Shown: positions 55,155 to 64,000 of the stretch, in pieces | Layout: every line of letters begins with the position of its first letter | Numbering within the stretch: position 1 is the stretch's first letter | Origin: Leptobrachium leishanense | Lineage: Eukaryota; Chordata; Amphibia; Anura; Megophryidae | Direction: 5' to 3' | NCBI GenBank assembly: GCA_009667805.1 | Contig: CM019064.1 | Coordinates: 73,902,400-73,966,399, forward strand | DNA length: 64,000 nt | The notes under the pieces: generated by a model | The model's input: the letters and a program-made list of their open reading frames with translations, nothing else | Told to the model about the DNA's origin: nothing | The model's database searches: none | Made by a program: the position numbers and the translations under genes

Positions 55155-56869
55155 TCACAGATCACGCACATTGTGATATATCTTGAAACAGTCCCCAAGA
55201 CACAGACCGGGTTGTCCAGGGCATTCTGGGCAGTAAAAGATTGTGTCTCTCCTCTGCCCCCTCTTGAAACACACCCTGCATCTTTTTTGGGGTTTCTGTT
55301 TGCCCTCAGTAGGGGGGATTTTAAAAATAAAATGTGTAGCCCCAACTCTGTCCCCCATCACCGCCCGGGGAGCATGTGCATCCTGGTACAAAAACCCCGA
55401 AATGACCTGGAGCTGAAACTGTAAAAAGGACAGCGTCACTCCGGGATTTGCCTTTTTGCAGAGCAAAAAGGCATTGTGGGTTGCAATTTGCATCAGGTAA
55501 ATTGCAACCTTTTTGTACCAGGCCCTTGAGTTCCGCATAATCTGGTAGGGCTGGAGCAGCTGATCTGCCAGATGAACCCCACCCATATGCCGGTTATAGG
55601 CTTTGATGCACACTGGCTTCCTGATGCGCTCAGCTCTGCCACGTACAGAGACCTCCACAGACCTCTCAGTGTGGATGGTGGATAGATGGTATACATCCTT
55701 CTTGTCTCTGTACTTGACCGCCAACAGCTCCTCTTGGCGCAGAGCTGAGGTCTCCCCCCTTTTTAGCCAGGTGCGGACAAGCTGTGCTGGGAAACCTACG
55801 CGGTTCTTGCGAACAGTACCGCATGCTGCTGTATCAAAACAATACAGCAGCTTGAACAAAGGGACACTCGTATAAAAATTATCAACATACAAGTGGTACC
55901 CTTTGTTCATCAGGGGAAAAAGTAGGTCCCACACAATCTTGCCACTGGTTCCCATGTGTTCTGGGCAACCTGGAGGGTCAAGGCTACTATCCTTTTCCTC
56001 GTACACCCGGAAGGCCTGAGTATACCCACTCTCGCTGTCACAGAGCTTATACACCTTCACTCCATACCTGGAGCGTTTGGAAGGAATATACTGCTTGAAT
56101 CCCAGCCTTCCCTTGTATTTCATTAGGGATTCATCCACGCAGATATTCCTTCCAGGTGTATAAGCCTCTGCAAACCTGGCGGCGAAGTGGGTAATCAGGG
56201 GGCGGATTTTATACAGCCTGTCAAACTGGAGATGCTCTCTAGGAGGGCACAGGCTGTTGTCACTGAAGTGCATGAAACGCAAAATGTTTTCATACCTTTT
56301 ACGTGACATTGATTGGGGGTAAATGGGGGTAGAGCAGATGGGGCTACTGCTCCAGTAGGAGCAAATTGAGGGCTTCTTTATGATGCCCATCAGCATAGTA
56401 AGTGCCCAGAAATTCAGAAATTCTGGCACATCTAGCGGGGTCCATTGCTGCCTTGCCAAGTAGGAGTCTGGCTTCGCAGCACAATGCTGATGGGCATACA
56501 AATTTGATTGGGCAACAACGTGGCCCAACAAATCATCCCCATAAACACCTGCAAAAACTGTGTGGCGGTAAATCCTGCAACATCAATATTGATGCCAGGA
56601 TTTGCCGTGAAAGGAGGGATATCTGGCCTCTGGCGATGAGGCACTACCCACTCCTCAGCTGGAGCTGTGCGTCTCCTGCTGGCAGGTGGTGGCCCAGGAT
56701 CTGCATCAGAAACATCACTAGATACATCAGCCAGCGTAAATAATGTATCTAGCGAGGTCTCTGAGCAGTTAGCGGGGTCAAAATCTGGGTCTGAGTCCGA
56801 CGCAGATGCCTTAGATTCTGACACCAGGATGGCATATGCCTCCTCGGCGCTGTACACCCTCTCAGACAT
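55155..56869 (-). pseudogene. piggyBac (PGBD4-like) transposase with one frameshift
   Basis: Excises and inserts the element at TTAA with hairpin intermediates. ATG at 56869 (MSERVYSAEEAY) starts an acidic, serine-rich N-terminus (SDSDPDFDPAN, SSDVSDADPG), followed by the dimerisation region. The frame breaks in a C run at 56537-56540 (G run on the coding strand): one base is missing, and the frame continues with DDLLGHVVAQSN. The catalytic aspartates are present in NICVDESLMKYKGR, LYVDNFYTS and GGVHLADQL, spaced 84 and 106 residues apart, close to the family's usual spacing. The C-terminus has the cysteine-rich zinc domain CRVC...CPEC...CLGDC. The total, about 571 codons, is a normal length. 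Apart from the one break, no stop codon was seen. Confidence 0.97.
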
Positions 56870-57404
56870 TATATATAATAGATTATAAAATGTTATAATT
56901 ATTATATATATAAGCGGATTGTTGGTTCTTAGAAGAACCGTTGGGTTTCACAAGAAAATACAAATAAACACCTAAATCTCTCTAAATCCCTCTAAACCTG
57001 CCTCAATTGTTCTAAATCTCCCTAAAATCTCTCTAAATCTGCCTCAATTTTTCTAATCTCACTAAATCTACCGAAAATCTCTAACCTGTTAAATCTGATC
57101 TCTCTCTCTCGCTCACCAAAACACAAGTGAGGAGAGGGAGGGAGAATCACAGAGGTCACGGCCAATATTTACAAAATATTGACCTGACAAATTAGAAATT
57201 TTATTTTGATTTTTTATAACTTTTGATTGGATGTTGCTAGCCTGCCTCTCTGATGAGGCAGGCTAGGAACATCCCACACAGCCCCAAGATGACCCTGCCC
57301 TTAGAAGGGCAGCGCCATCTTGGCTGTCACTTTTATTTTATTTTATTAATTTTGATTTATTTATTTAACTTTTTTTACTCTTTTTTTTTTTTACACTTTT
57401 TTTA

Positions 57405-57888
57405 GTCTGCTGGGTGCCTTGATCCCTCGAGGCACCCAGTAGAGCACCTGATCACTTATGTGATCTTTTTTGTACTGAGTGCCACGATACCTCTACCGGA
57501 AGTGATCGCTCGGGGGGAGCGATCACAGACGGACCGGCGGCAGGTAACCATATTGCAAGGATGCCTCGATGTCGAGGCATCCCTGCAATATACTCAGAGC
57601 AGCTGGAAGCGATACCGATCGCTTCCAGCGCTCTGTAGAAGTGCGGGGCACCTTTCCGGCGAAACCGGATGTTGATCGCTCCCGGGGAGCGATCACAAGG
57701 GGCCCCGGCACTTCTGTCCGCCATTGCACGGATGCCTGGACTCCCAGGCAGCCTGCAATGGCGTTTGAGCTGCTGGAAGCGATCCGATCGCTTCCAGCGC
57801 TCAAAAGACCGCAGGACGTACCATGTACGTCAGCGGGTCTAAAAGAGACCCGCGGCCATGACGTACATGGTACGTCCGCGGTCACTAA
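57405..57888. repeat. Hairpin-dense right subterminal region of the piggyBac
   Basis: Successive palindromes: CTGGGTGCCTTGA...TCGAGGCACCCAG (57409-57438), GATGCCTCGATGTCGAGGCATC (57559-57580), CTGGAAGCGATACCGATCGCTTCCAG (57604-57629), GATCGCTCCCGGGGAGCGATC (57674-57694), CTGGAAGCGATCCGATCGCTTCCAG (57773-57797), and the pair ATGTACGTCAGCGGGTCT...AGACCCGCGG...CATGACGTACAT (57823-57868). Paired GATCGCT and CTTCCAG words recur. The same design is seen in the MITE at 40395. Confidence 0.9.
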
Positions 57889-58550
57889 GGGGTTAAAAAA
57901 AATGTAATCAAAAATTTTGCTGGAAAAAATACCTAATTTATTTTAAAATCCGTTAATAAAGAGACTTTTTGCTGCAAATGAAAATATTAAAGGGTTGAAT
58001 AAAAAAAGATAAAACCAGGGATTTTTTTTACATGGAAACCTATGGGATTTGCCAGTTTAAATCTGTCGAATGAAACCACTGTAATACTGGACATTTCGAT
58101 GCTGTTCAGCATTCTCTGGATAGATTAACCATGACTTCTCTATGAGGAATTTCACTGCTGTTGAACTGGTCGAACTACACCGTATTTCGCTGGCAATTTG
58201 CCAATATTTGGTGAATTGCAAGCTTTTTGAATAGTCGAATTGCCCCAAAATTGCACCGTATGGTGAAATTCACAGTTTGGTGCAATTCAGTGGCCAATTC
58301 AGCTCTCTTTGAATAACCCAGTATATGCTATAATTGAAAAATATAAATGGTCATTATTATTAGAGTTAGGGGTTAAAGGGTTAAGAATAAATTACAGTTA
58401 GAGTCCGGGCATGTGTTCAGAGGTGACTGGATTAGAAACAGAGGAATTTACAGGTGTACAGAATTAATTTTACTAGATTTACATTTACTCTATACTTTGT
58501 ATGGAAGACGATAATGTGCCCCCAGCAGATAGAGAACAAGCTGTTCTAAC

Positions 58551-58809
58551 TAGTGATGGGCCGAACACCCCTCTGTTCGGTTCATATTCGAACATTAGAA
58601 TAGCCCAAATGTTCGAATACGAACTCGAACACAATGCATCCCAACAGGGTCGAACATGCAAAATGTGTTCACAGTTCTCCTAGATGTACCGGCAGCTGCC
58701 GGTACATTTAGGAGACCTGTGGCTGCAGCCTACGGCCCCCGTGCCTGTTCCTCCGGTCCGGTCTGTCTCGTCTGCTCCTCCTCCTGCACCAATACTCGGC
58801 CCATACCTA
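58551..58809. mobile_element. hAT MITE, TAGTGATGGGCCG ends, GTTCTAAC duplication
   Basis: A 259-bp element from TAGTGATGGGCCGAAC to CTCGGCCCATACCTA. GTTCTAAC is duplicated on both sides (58543-58550 and 58810-58817). The right arm of the surrounding inverted repeat carries the empty site, with GTTCTAAC present once (complement at about 60632-60639). The interior has TTCGAACA-type palindromes. Confidence 0.95.
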
Positions 58810-58920
58810 GTTCTAACCAGCTCATTCTCCATCTGCACCTGATGATATTCTGAAAAGAATAATGTCTTTCAAATCCTGGTGTTAAGTGATCGTGCTGAAG
58901 CACAATCACTTAACACTTAC

Positions 58921-59110
58921 AGTCATTTATATAGTGCCAGCAAATTCCGTAGCACTTTACAATGGGGGAGCACAAATATGAGACGTAATAATGAAAAATG
59001 AGGAAGAAACGACCCTGTCCGTAGGATTACTGTGCTGCTAATATAGCACTTTAATCAAGAGCTCAGCCAGATATCCCATATGCTTACAATCTAAGAGATG
59101 GGGGTATGTG
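58921..59110 (+). repeat. Dispersed repeat resembling a LINE/SINE 3' segment
   Basis: ATTTATATAGTGCCAGCAAA + TTCCGTAGCACTTTACAATG and, further on, GCTTACAATCTAAGAGATGG form a pattern I associate with widespread amphibian and reptile retroposon 3' ends. This is recognised from memory of the pattern only; no coding sequence is present. Confidence 0.45.
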
Positions 59111-60454
59111 AAACAAATGGGAACAGAGGGACGGTGGAGAGAAAGAATGTACCAGAGACAGACTGGGAAGGACCAGAAGATTGGGCTTAGTAAGGGTAAT
59201 CAGAGTGAAAAGTGGAAAAAGCTGGAAAGGAGAGGTGAAATTTAAGACCGGGCCTGAGTGCGAGGGTGGGTGTCACAGCAAAGTAGAAATAATGGAGTTT
59301 GAGAGTATGTGGCTAATCTGATTGCTATATGGAGAAATAAAAGTGTGAGGTTTAGCAAGAGAGGCCTGTGTGTATTGGAGTTATTTAAACAGAAAGAGAA
59401 GGAAAATTAAAGGCAAATTAATCAGCCAGAAATTTATAAATGCAGACATAAAATAGAATCTCAAGATTAGAAAAGTCTGGAGCATAATGGTGGACAGCAT
59501 GTTAAATCCTGGATACAATGTTACTTCTTTCTGGTTGCAAATTGGAAAAATGGAGTTCAGTTTGTGAGTGTGCGCCTGATCTGATTGCTTTATGGAGAAA
59601 GTAAAAACTAAACCCACCAAAAAATCCCATACTCATCTCAGATCCCTCAGTGGAAAGAGGCACGATCTACTGTTTCCAGACTCTGTGGGTAGAGGTACAC
59701 TGGGAACAAATAGTTCCCAGTGTACCTCTGTGTATCCCTCCACCGTCCTGACCAGATCTCACTCATGTAAGCTCTTGCAGAGCTCATGCAAGTTCACATC
59801 TGTAACACCTGGTGTACCGGGGGCTAAGGTGTGAGCCCAGGGATGCAGTGAAGTAGGTAACAGAACAGTAAGGGTTGATCAATGGCAATGAGGGTACTGG
59901 AGTAGTAGGAGAGGGGTGTGACAGGAAAAGAGCTGACTGAGGGAAGAGCAAGGGATGCAAAACAAAGGCCAGGGTAAACTAAAGACAGGAGCACAGACAC
60001 CGGGGAAACATTAGGAAACTTACCAGGAGACATAAGACAACACAAATACAGGTATGACAGGAATATGGCTGGCTTCAGGAGATGCAGGGCAATGGAGACA
60101 GGAAGGGTAGGAAGTTGGGGTCACGGTGAATAGCAGGGCACTGGTAGCTTGAGGAACAGAGCACTGGAATCTTGAGAAGTAGGGTACTTGTAACTTGAGG
60201 AGCGGGCTTCTTACTTCCTTGCACACAGGTAACACACTGAGGAATGAACAATGCAGAAGCATCATGGGAAAGGTGCGTCTTCATTAAATAGGCAAGTCCA
60301 GAGCTAATGAAGTGAAGCACCTGTGGTGCCTGCAAGAAGGCTAAGGTGGTGCTGAACCATGTACGAAAAGGGGTTGCCATGGAAATCAAGATGGGGCAGC
60401 ACCGCCATGTGACTTTTTGCTCCGGCGTGCACTGTGACAATATCCGTGATTCAC
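59111..60454. other. Central part of the inverted-repeat structure, unassigned
   Basis: A perfect hairpin at 59692-59728 (AGAGGTACACTGGGAAC...GTTCCCAGTGTACCTCT). Otherwise no coding family is recognised. Overlapping ORFs at 60020-60440 look accidental. Confidence 0.4.
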
Positions 60455-60665
60455 ATGCAGAGATTGCACCTTTCTCTCCACCAAGGGATCTGAGCTGAGA
60501 ATGGATTTCTTGTAGGGTTTAGATTTATGTGTTAAGTGATCATGCTAAAGCACAATCCCTTAACACCAGGATTTGAAATATATTATTCTTTTCAGAATAT
60601 CATCAGGTGCAGATGGAGAATGAGCTGGTTAGAACAGCTTGTTCTCCATCTGCTGGGGGCACAAT

Positions 60666-61351
60666 AACAACTCCCATGGAGTCCTATGATATGGACTCCT
60701 GGAACTAAAAACACTGTGGCACTTAGCATTGCCTGATGTTATCAAGTTGAAGGACAGACGTATTACAACTCGAGCTGCTGAGACAGCAGTTGGGTCATAA
60801 TACAGACGTTAAAGGCGAACCCGAAATGGAAAACGGTAGGTCTAAATGGTTTCCATTTACGTCTTACCTTTAACGTCCGAGTTGTGATCTGGTCCCAAGT
60901 TTTCTAACTGCCTCCTGCCCAGTGGTGGCTGGTGAAATTTTAAAACGATAGGGCACTGGAATTTTATTATTTCTGTAACATCCATCTTTTTCCATAGACC
61001 AGCATACAACGACTTACAGAGCACAGGTTTTATAGACCAGAATGTAATGGGTTGAATTGGTGGGATTTTCTAAACCAGCATGTTAGAAAGTGCTTACACT
61101 ATACAACAGAATATACATATTCAACCATGAATTTTCTATGGAATAAAAAATAAAATCAAAATTTAATACTCTTGATGAACTGGTGATGAGGATAAATTCT
61201 GTCAGTTCTCCCTCATCCACACCCACGTTATCCCTTGAAACCCCATTTCTGCTGAGCTGAGGCTGAACTCTTCCAGGCATTGGGTTACAGTTACAAAATC
61301 GTATTCATGGCTTCATTTGTGCATCACATCCCAGAGATGTTAAGCTATTGT
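60666..61351. other. Unassigned stretch
   Basis: A loose hairpin at about 60763-60887 (ACAACTCGAGC...ACGTTAAAGG / CCTTTAACGTCCGAGTTGT). Nothing else recognised. Confidence 0.4.
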
Positions 61352-61353
61352 TA

Positions 61354-62894
61354 GAGATGTTCATTAGTTTCGGAACAATTCAGAATTCGGAACGAAATTC
61401 ATTAATTTGTGTTTCGGAAGTAATCCGAAATAACAAATCGATAGGATCCGAATTTGAAACTAAATGAAATGGTATCTTACGAATTTAATTCGTCATACAC
61501 TGTGTCATCAAAATAAAAGAAAAATTTGAATTTTTTTGTGTTCCGGAATTCGAATCGGTATTAACTATCGAATCGATATATCAAATATTGAATTGATCTT
61601 AAATTAAAATACATACAATACAAGTGATAAGTCAGCAAACAACTTTATGAAACAAATTAATTTTGTTTCACAAGCACCTGTCCCTGTTAAATTGACTCAA
61701 ATACTAAATCTGTGAGACAGCTTATTATTTAACCATAAATTGTCTTTTAACAGCAAAATTTGATTAACTGGGGTTTTATTTAGTGATCCAAATTTGAATT
61801 GATATCAACTATCGAATTGATATCAGTTATCGAATTTGATATCAACTATTGAATTTGATATCAACTATCGAATTGATCTTAACTTACAAGTATAGTCAGC
61901 AAACGACTTTATGAAACAAATTAATTTTGTTTCACTATTTAATTTGACTCAAATACAAAATCTGTGACACAGCTTAACCTCCCTGGCGGTCTAATTTTTT
62001 CAAAATTTCGTGTCTAAAAGCGTCTCTTTTTTTTTTTTAAAAGGAAACGTGTTTTTGTACATAGTTAGCCTGTAATAATTAGGAATCACGCACTGAAATC
62101 CGTGCAATCAAGAGTCCTTACTGGTAAAATCCTTTATAAATAAATAAATAAATAAATAATACAAAAAAAATAGTAAATACACTGAGTTCGATAAAGTTTG
62201 AAACACGACATAATAATTTATTATCCCAAAAATAATTATCCAAAATAATGCAAATAAATGATATTCAATAAAATACAACAAAAAACACTGAAATCTGTCT
62301 CCAAACAAGGGTGAGACGATGTATGGTCTATTTCTTATCCTGTAGTGCCACCTAGTGGCCGTTCAAAAACCTTACACTGTATAATCCAAAATGTAAACTG
62401 TAAAAAAAAATTTTTCTAAGTGTTCTGCTGATCCCGCCCACCCTGCATCGTGTGACTCGCAGGGAGCCTTCCAGGAAGCAGCTCGCCGCGATCACACTGC
62501 GGGGGACAGCGAGGGAGCCAGGAGGAGGGGAGTATGCATCCAGCCCGAGTGGGGCTCAAGGTTACTGTTCGCGATAGCGAAATTTAACCCCGAGTCACAC
62601 TCGGGAATACCGCCAGGGAGGTTAATATTTAACCCTAGATTGTCTTTTAACAGCAAAATTTGAATATTTGGGGTTTTATTTAGTGATCCAAAATTTGAAT
62701 TGATATCAAATTCGATAATTGATATCAATATCAATTATCGAATTGATATATGAAATTTGGATCGATACAAAATTTTGAATCGATCCAAAACTAAAAGAAA
62801 CGAAACACGAAACAAAATTAGTTCCGAAATTCTGTAAATGAAATTAATTTTAAACTAAATGAAACAAAACAAATTTTTCAGCCATGCACATCCC
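61354..62894. mobile_element. hAT element (GAGATGTTCAT / ATGCACATCCC ends) with nested MITE
   Basis: The right end, as complement, reads GGGATGTGCATGGCTGAAAA and the left reads GAGATGTTCATTAG. TATTGTTA lies outside both ends (61346-61353 and 62895-62902), and CTATTGTTA is shared, so the boundary could shift by a base. The interior has repeated GAATTGATATCAA blocks and an internal direct duplication: 61690-61790 is repeated at 61930-61973 plus 62622-62700. Relative of the element at 10742. Confidence 0.82.
61978..62621. mobile_element. TTAA MITE with CCTCCCTGGCGGT ends
   Basis: TTAA (61974-61977 and 62622-62625) brackets CCTCCCTGGCGGT and ACCGCCAGGGAGG, a 13-bp perfect inverted repeat. The surrounding hAT has an internal duplicate without the insert (CAGCTTATTATTTAACC at 61718-61734), corresponding to CAGC-TTAA-TATTTAACC after removing it. 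A LINE-tail scrap (TACTGGTAAAATCCTTTATA + AATAAATAAA) sits at about 62118-62158. The right subterminal hairpin CCCCGAGT...ACTCGGG is at 62589-62605. Confidence 0.95.
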
Positions 62895-62904
62895 TATTGT
62901 TAAT

Positions 62905-63308
62905 GTACAAAGATTTTACATTTTAATCTCTGCGGTTGTTCTCACTTTGACATTTTTCTTCCCTCTCGCATGTTCAAAAACGAGCGTGATTGTCAAGAAG
63001 GTGGCAGTGGGGTTTTGTACATTAAAAGCAAACAAGTCAACACGTAGTCTATCGCAACAGGCAACTAAGAAACCTCTTACAAACTGTGTTCAAGTTGGTA
63101 AACAACACCAGCAGTGCGTGCCACATACTCAGAGAAAGAGAGCTTTTGCTGGACGTGTTGAGACCCGCATGATACCCTTCTCCACGTGTGATGGGCATAT
63201 CCACTTATTCAACCATTCTGGCAAAAAGTGCACTCTGAAACTTGTAAAACAACAGAGTCCCTCCCTCCTTAAATAATATTTAGTGTACAAGGTGCACAGA
63301 GCGTACTT
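62905..63308. other. Unassigned stretch with one ORF
   Basis: A 130-codon plus-strand ORF starts at 62884 inside the hAT terminus and runs to 63276. It is lysine, threonine and cysteine rich without a recognisable family. Probably accidental. Confidence 0.3.
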
Positions 63309-63312
63309 TTAA

Positions 63313-63809
63313 CTCTTTCACTACTAACCGATTTTTGCAGAAAATATTTTTAACATAACATTTAATTGAACCACAGGTGGTGAATTAAACAAATATAGGG
63401 TAAAACAGAAATTTTACACTAAAATTGTTATTCTAATATAAAAAAGGTATGTGAATGTTTACAAAAAACCCAACCCCTTCTCAAACCCTAATATTATCAT
63501 TTACCTAACCATTTACAGACCTTTGCAACTTGTATCTTATCCCTATACAGCTTTGAGTGACCGCAGAGCTCTCCCTGTATTCTGCCCTCTCCCTAGCTAT
63601 TGTAATGCAGCAGCAAAGTGTCTTAACTTTCTGTTCAGTGGGGTTTAGGGCTACTATTTGCACCATATTTCCAGCAATAAGGGTAACTGGAAAGAGATAA
63701 GACAAATCTTGTTTTAAGAAGATGTGAAAATGTGTCTTGATATGATATTGATTGCTTATCAATGTACTACAATGCAAAATGAGATAATCTGATTTTGGTA
63801 GTGAAAGGG
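63313..63809. mobile_element. TTAA-flanked MITE, CTCTTTCACTAC / GTAGTGAAAGGG ends
   Basis: TTAA at 63309-63312 and 63810-63813 brackets near-perfect inverted ends. It is the uninterrupted relative of the split element at 27792-29496: both carry the block ending AGAGCTCTCCCTGTATTC (63566-63583 here) and TACAATGCAAAATGAGATAA at 63769-63788. Confidence 0.9.
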
Positions 63810-63866
63810 TTAAGTTATGTTTTTATTAATTGGCTGAGACATGGTGAGAGTGACAGCGTTGACAAG

Positions 63867-64000
63867 TAGTGATGTACCTAACACCCCCGTGTTCGGTTCG
63901 CAGTCGAACTCGAACATAATGCGAACACAATGCAAGTCAATGGGGCTCGAACGTTCGAAAATTAAGGTCCCCCCCAAGAGGGCATATATGCAAGATATTG
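63867..64000. mobile_element. hAT MITE left end, cut by the window edge
   Basis: TAGTGATGTACCTAACACCC + CCGTGTTCGGTTCGCAG resembles the start of the 58551 element (TAGTGATGGGCCGAACACCC). It is followed by TCGAAC/GTTCGA words. The right end lies beyond the window. Confidence 0.7.

Larger units (their letters stand above)
53527..57892 (-). mobile_element. Complete piggyBac transposon, 4366 bp
   Basis: TTAA at 53523-53526 and 57893-57896 is the piggyBac target duplication. The ends CCCCTTCGTGACCGGGC and, as complement of the right, CCCCTTAGTGACCGCGG are inverted copies over about 13-15 bp. One transposase gene lies on the minus strand (56869-55155). The left arm, 1.6 kb long, is non-coding and contains diverged repeats. 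The right arm has many hairpins. It inserted into the TTAA of an older MITE. Confidence 0.96.
53113..58322. mobile_element. CAGGGTTAT-family MITE split by a piggyBac element
   Basis: The left part (53113-53522) begins GGCTATTTAAAGAGCTCTGA and contains the CTGCTGTGAATTCAGC box and CTATGAATAACAATAAAA. The right part (57897-58322) resumes with AAAGAGACTTTTTGCTGCAA and CCTATGGGATTTGCC, and ends CAGCTCTCTTTGAATAACCC. The two halves join in the same order as in the uninterrupted copy at 24215-25130. The outer target duplication is no longer clear. Confidence 0.88.
58501..60665. repeat. Long inverted repeat (about 160-bp arms) around a 1.6-kb centre
   Basis: The left arm 58513-58920 (minus the hAT insert at 58551-58809) and right arm 60528-60665 are inverted copies. 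Landmarks are GTGCCCCCAGCAGAT / ATCTGCTGGGGGCAC, GAACAAGCTGTTCTAAC and its complement, CATCTGCACCTGATGATATT and its complement, and TTAAGTGAT...ATCACTTAA. A second inner pair exists near 59636-59680 and 60455-60500 (TCTCAGATCCCTCAGTGGA). This suggests a large foldback or a MITE with long inverted ends and further insertions. Confidence 0.85.

Noticed and set aside
62884..63276. 130-codon ORF with cysteines, possibly a secreted protein
   Set aside because: It starts within the hAT terminal repeat, ends before a MITE and matches no family I know. Nothing supports expression.

Overview
The window is AT-rich vertebrate nuclear DNA, most likely from an amphibian (probably a frog). This is inferred from the repeat families: DD34E Tc1 and piggyBac transposons, an L1-clade LINE, CR1/L2-type LINEs, a tRNA-derived SINE, and many hAT, piggyBac-like and 3-bp-TSD MITEs rich in internal palindromes. 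I see no convincing host protein-coding gene, no rRNA or tRNA gene, no CRISPR array and no bacterial-style operon. Apart from one speculative terminal exon near 15.1-15.4 kb, every recognisable coding stretch belongs to a transposable element and carries at least one break.

Layout. 0-7.5 kb: a CR1-like LINE 3' end, a hAT MITE with an 8-bp target duplication and a 39-bp minisatellite. 7.5-9.1 kb: a complete Tc1 element with one frameshift. 9.9-14.5 kb: TTAA-flanked and hAT MITEs, a 100-bp-arm foldback, a degraded retroelement ORF interrupted by a probable solo LTR. 15.7-21.4 kb: a degenerate TTAGGG-rich array, an L2-like LINE on the minus strand, two SINEs and a Harbinger-like MITE. 24.2-29.5 kb: a cluster of four copies of one MITE family (termini CAGGGTTATTCAAAGAG), one nested in a TTAA MITE. 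30.5-31.9 kb: a 56-bp minisatellite with a MITE inserted cleanly into it. 33-42.5 kb: SINE, MITEs, a 1.1-kb solo LTR, a composite hAT element and a palindrome-packed TTAA MITE. 42.5-49.1 kb: a Harbinger-like MITE split by an about 6-kb, nearly full-length but frameshifted L1. 53.1-58.3 kb: a CAGGGTTAT MITE split by a complete 4.4-kb piggyBac element with one frameshift. 58.5-63.8 kb: a long inverted repeat containing a small hAT MITE, a larger hAT with a TTAA MITE nested in it, and a final TTAA MITE.

How the parts relate. The most useful evidence is internal: several insertions sit in sequence that is duplicated elsewhere in the window, so the empty site can be read directly and the target duplication verified. 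The L2-like LINE and the tRNA-derived SINE share their 3' tail, which points to the LINE machinery mobilising the SINE. The same tail was captured and tandemly expanded inside a hAT MITE. I did not find a previously undescribed biological system. The candidates for novelty are transposon families, their palindromic ends and their nesting order.
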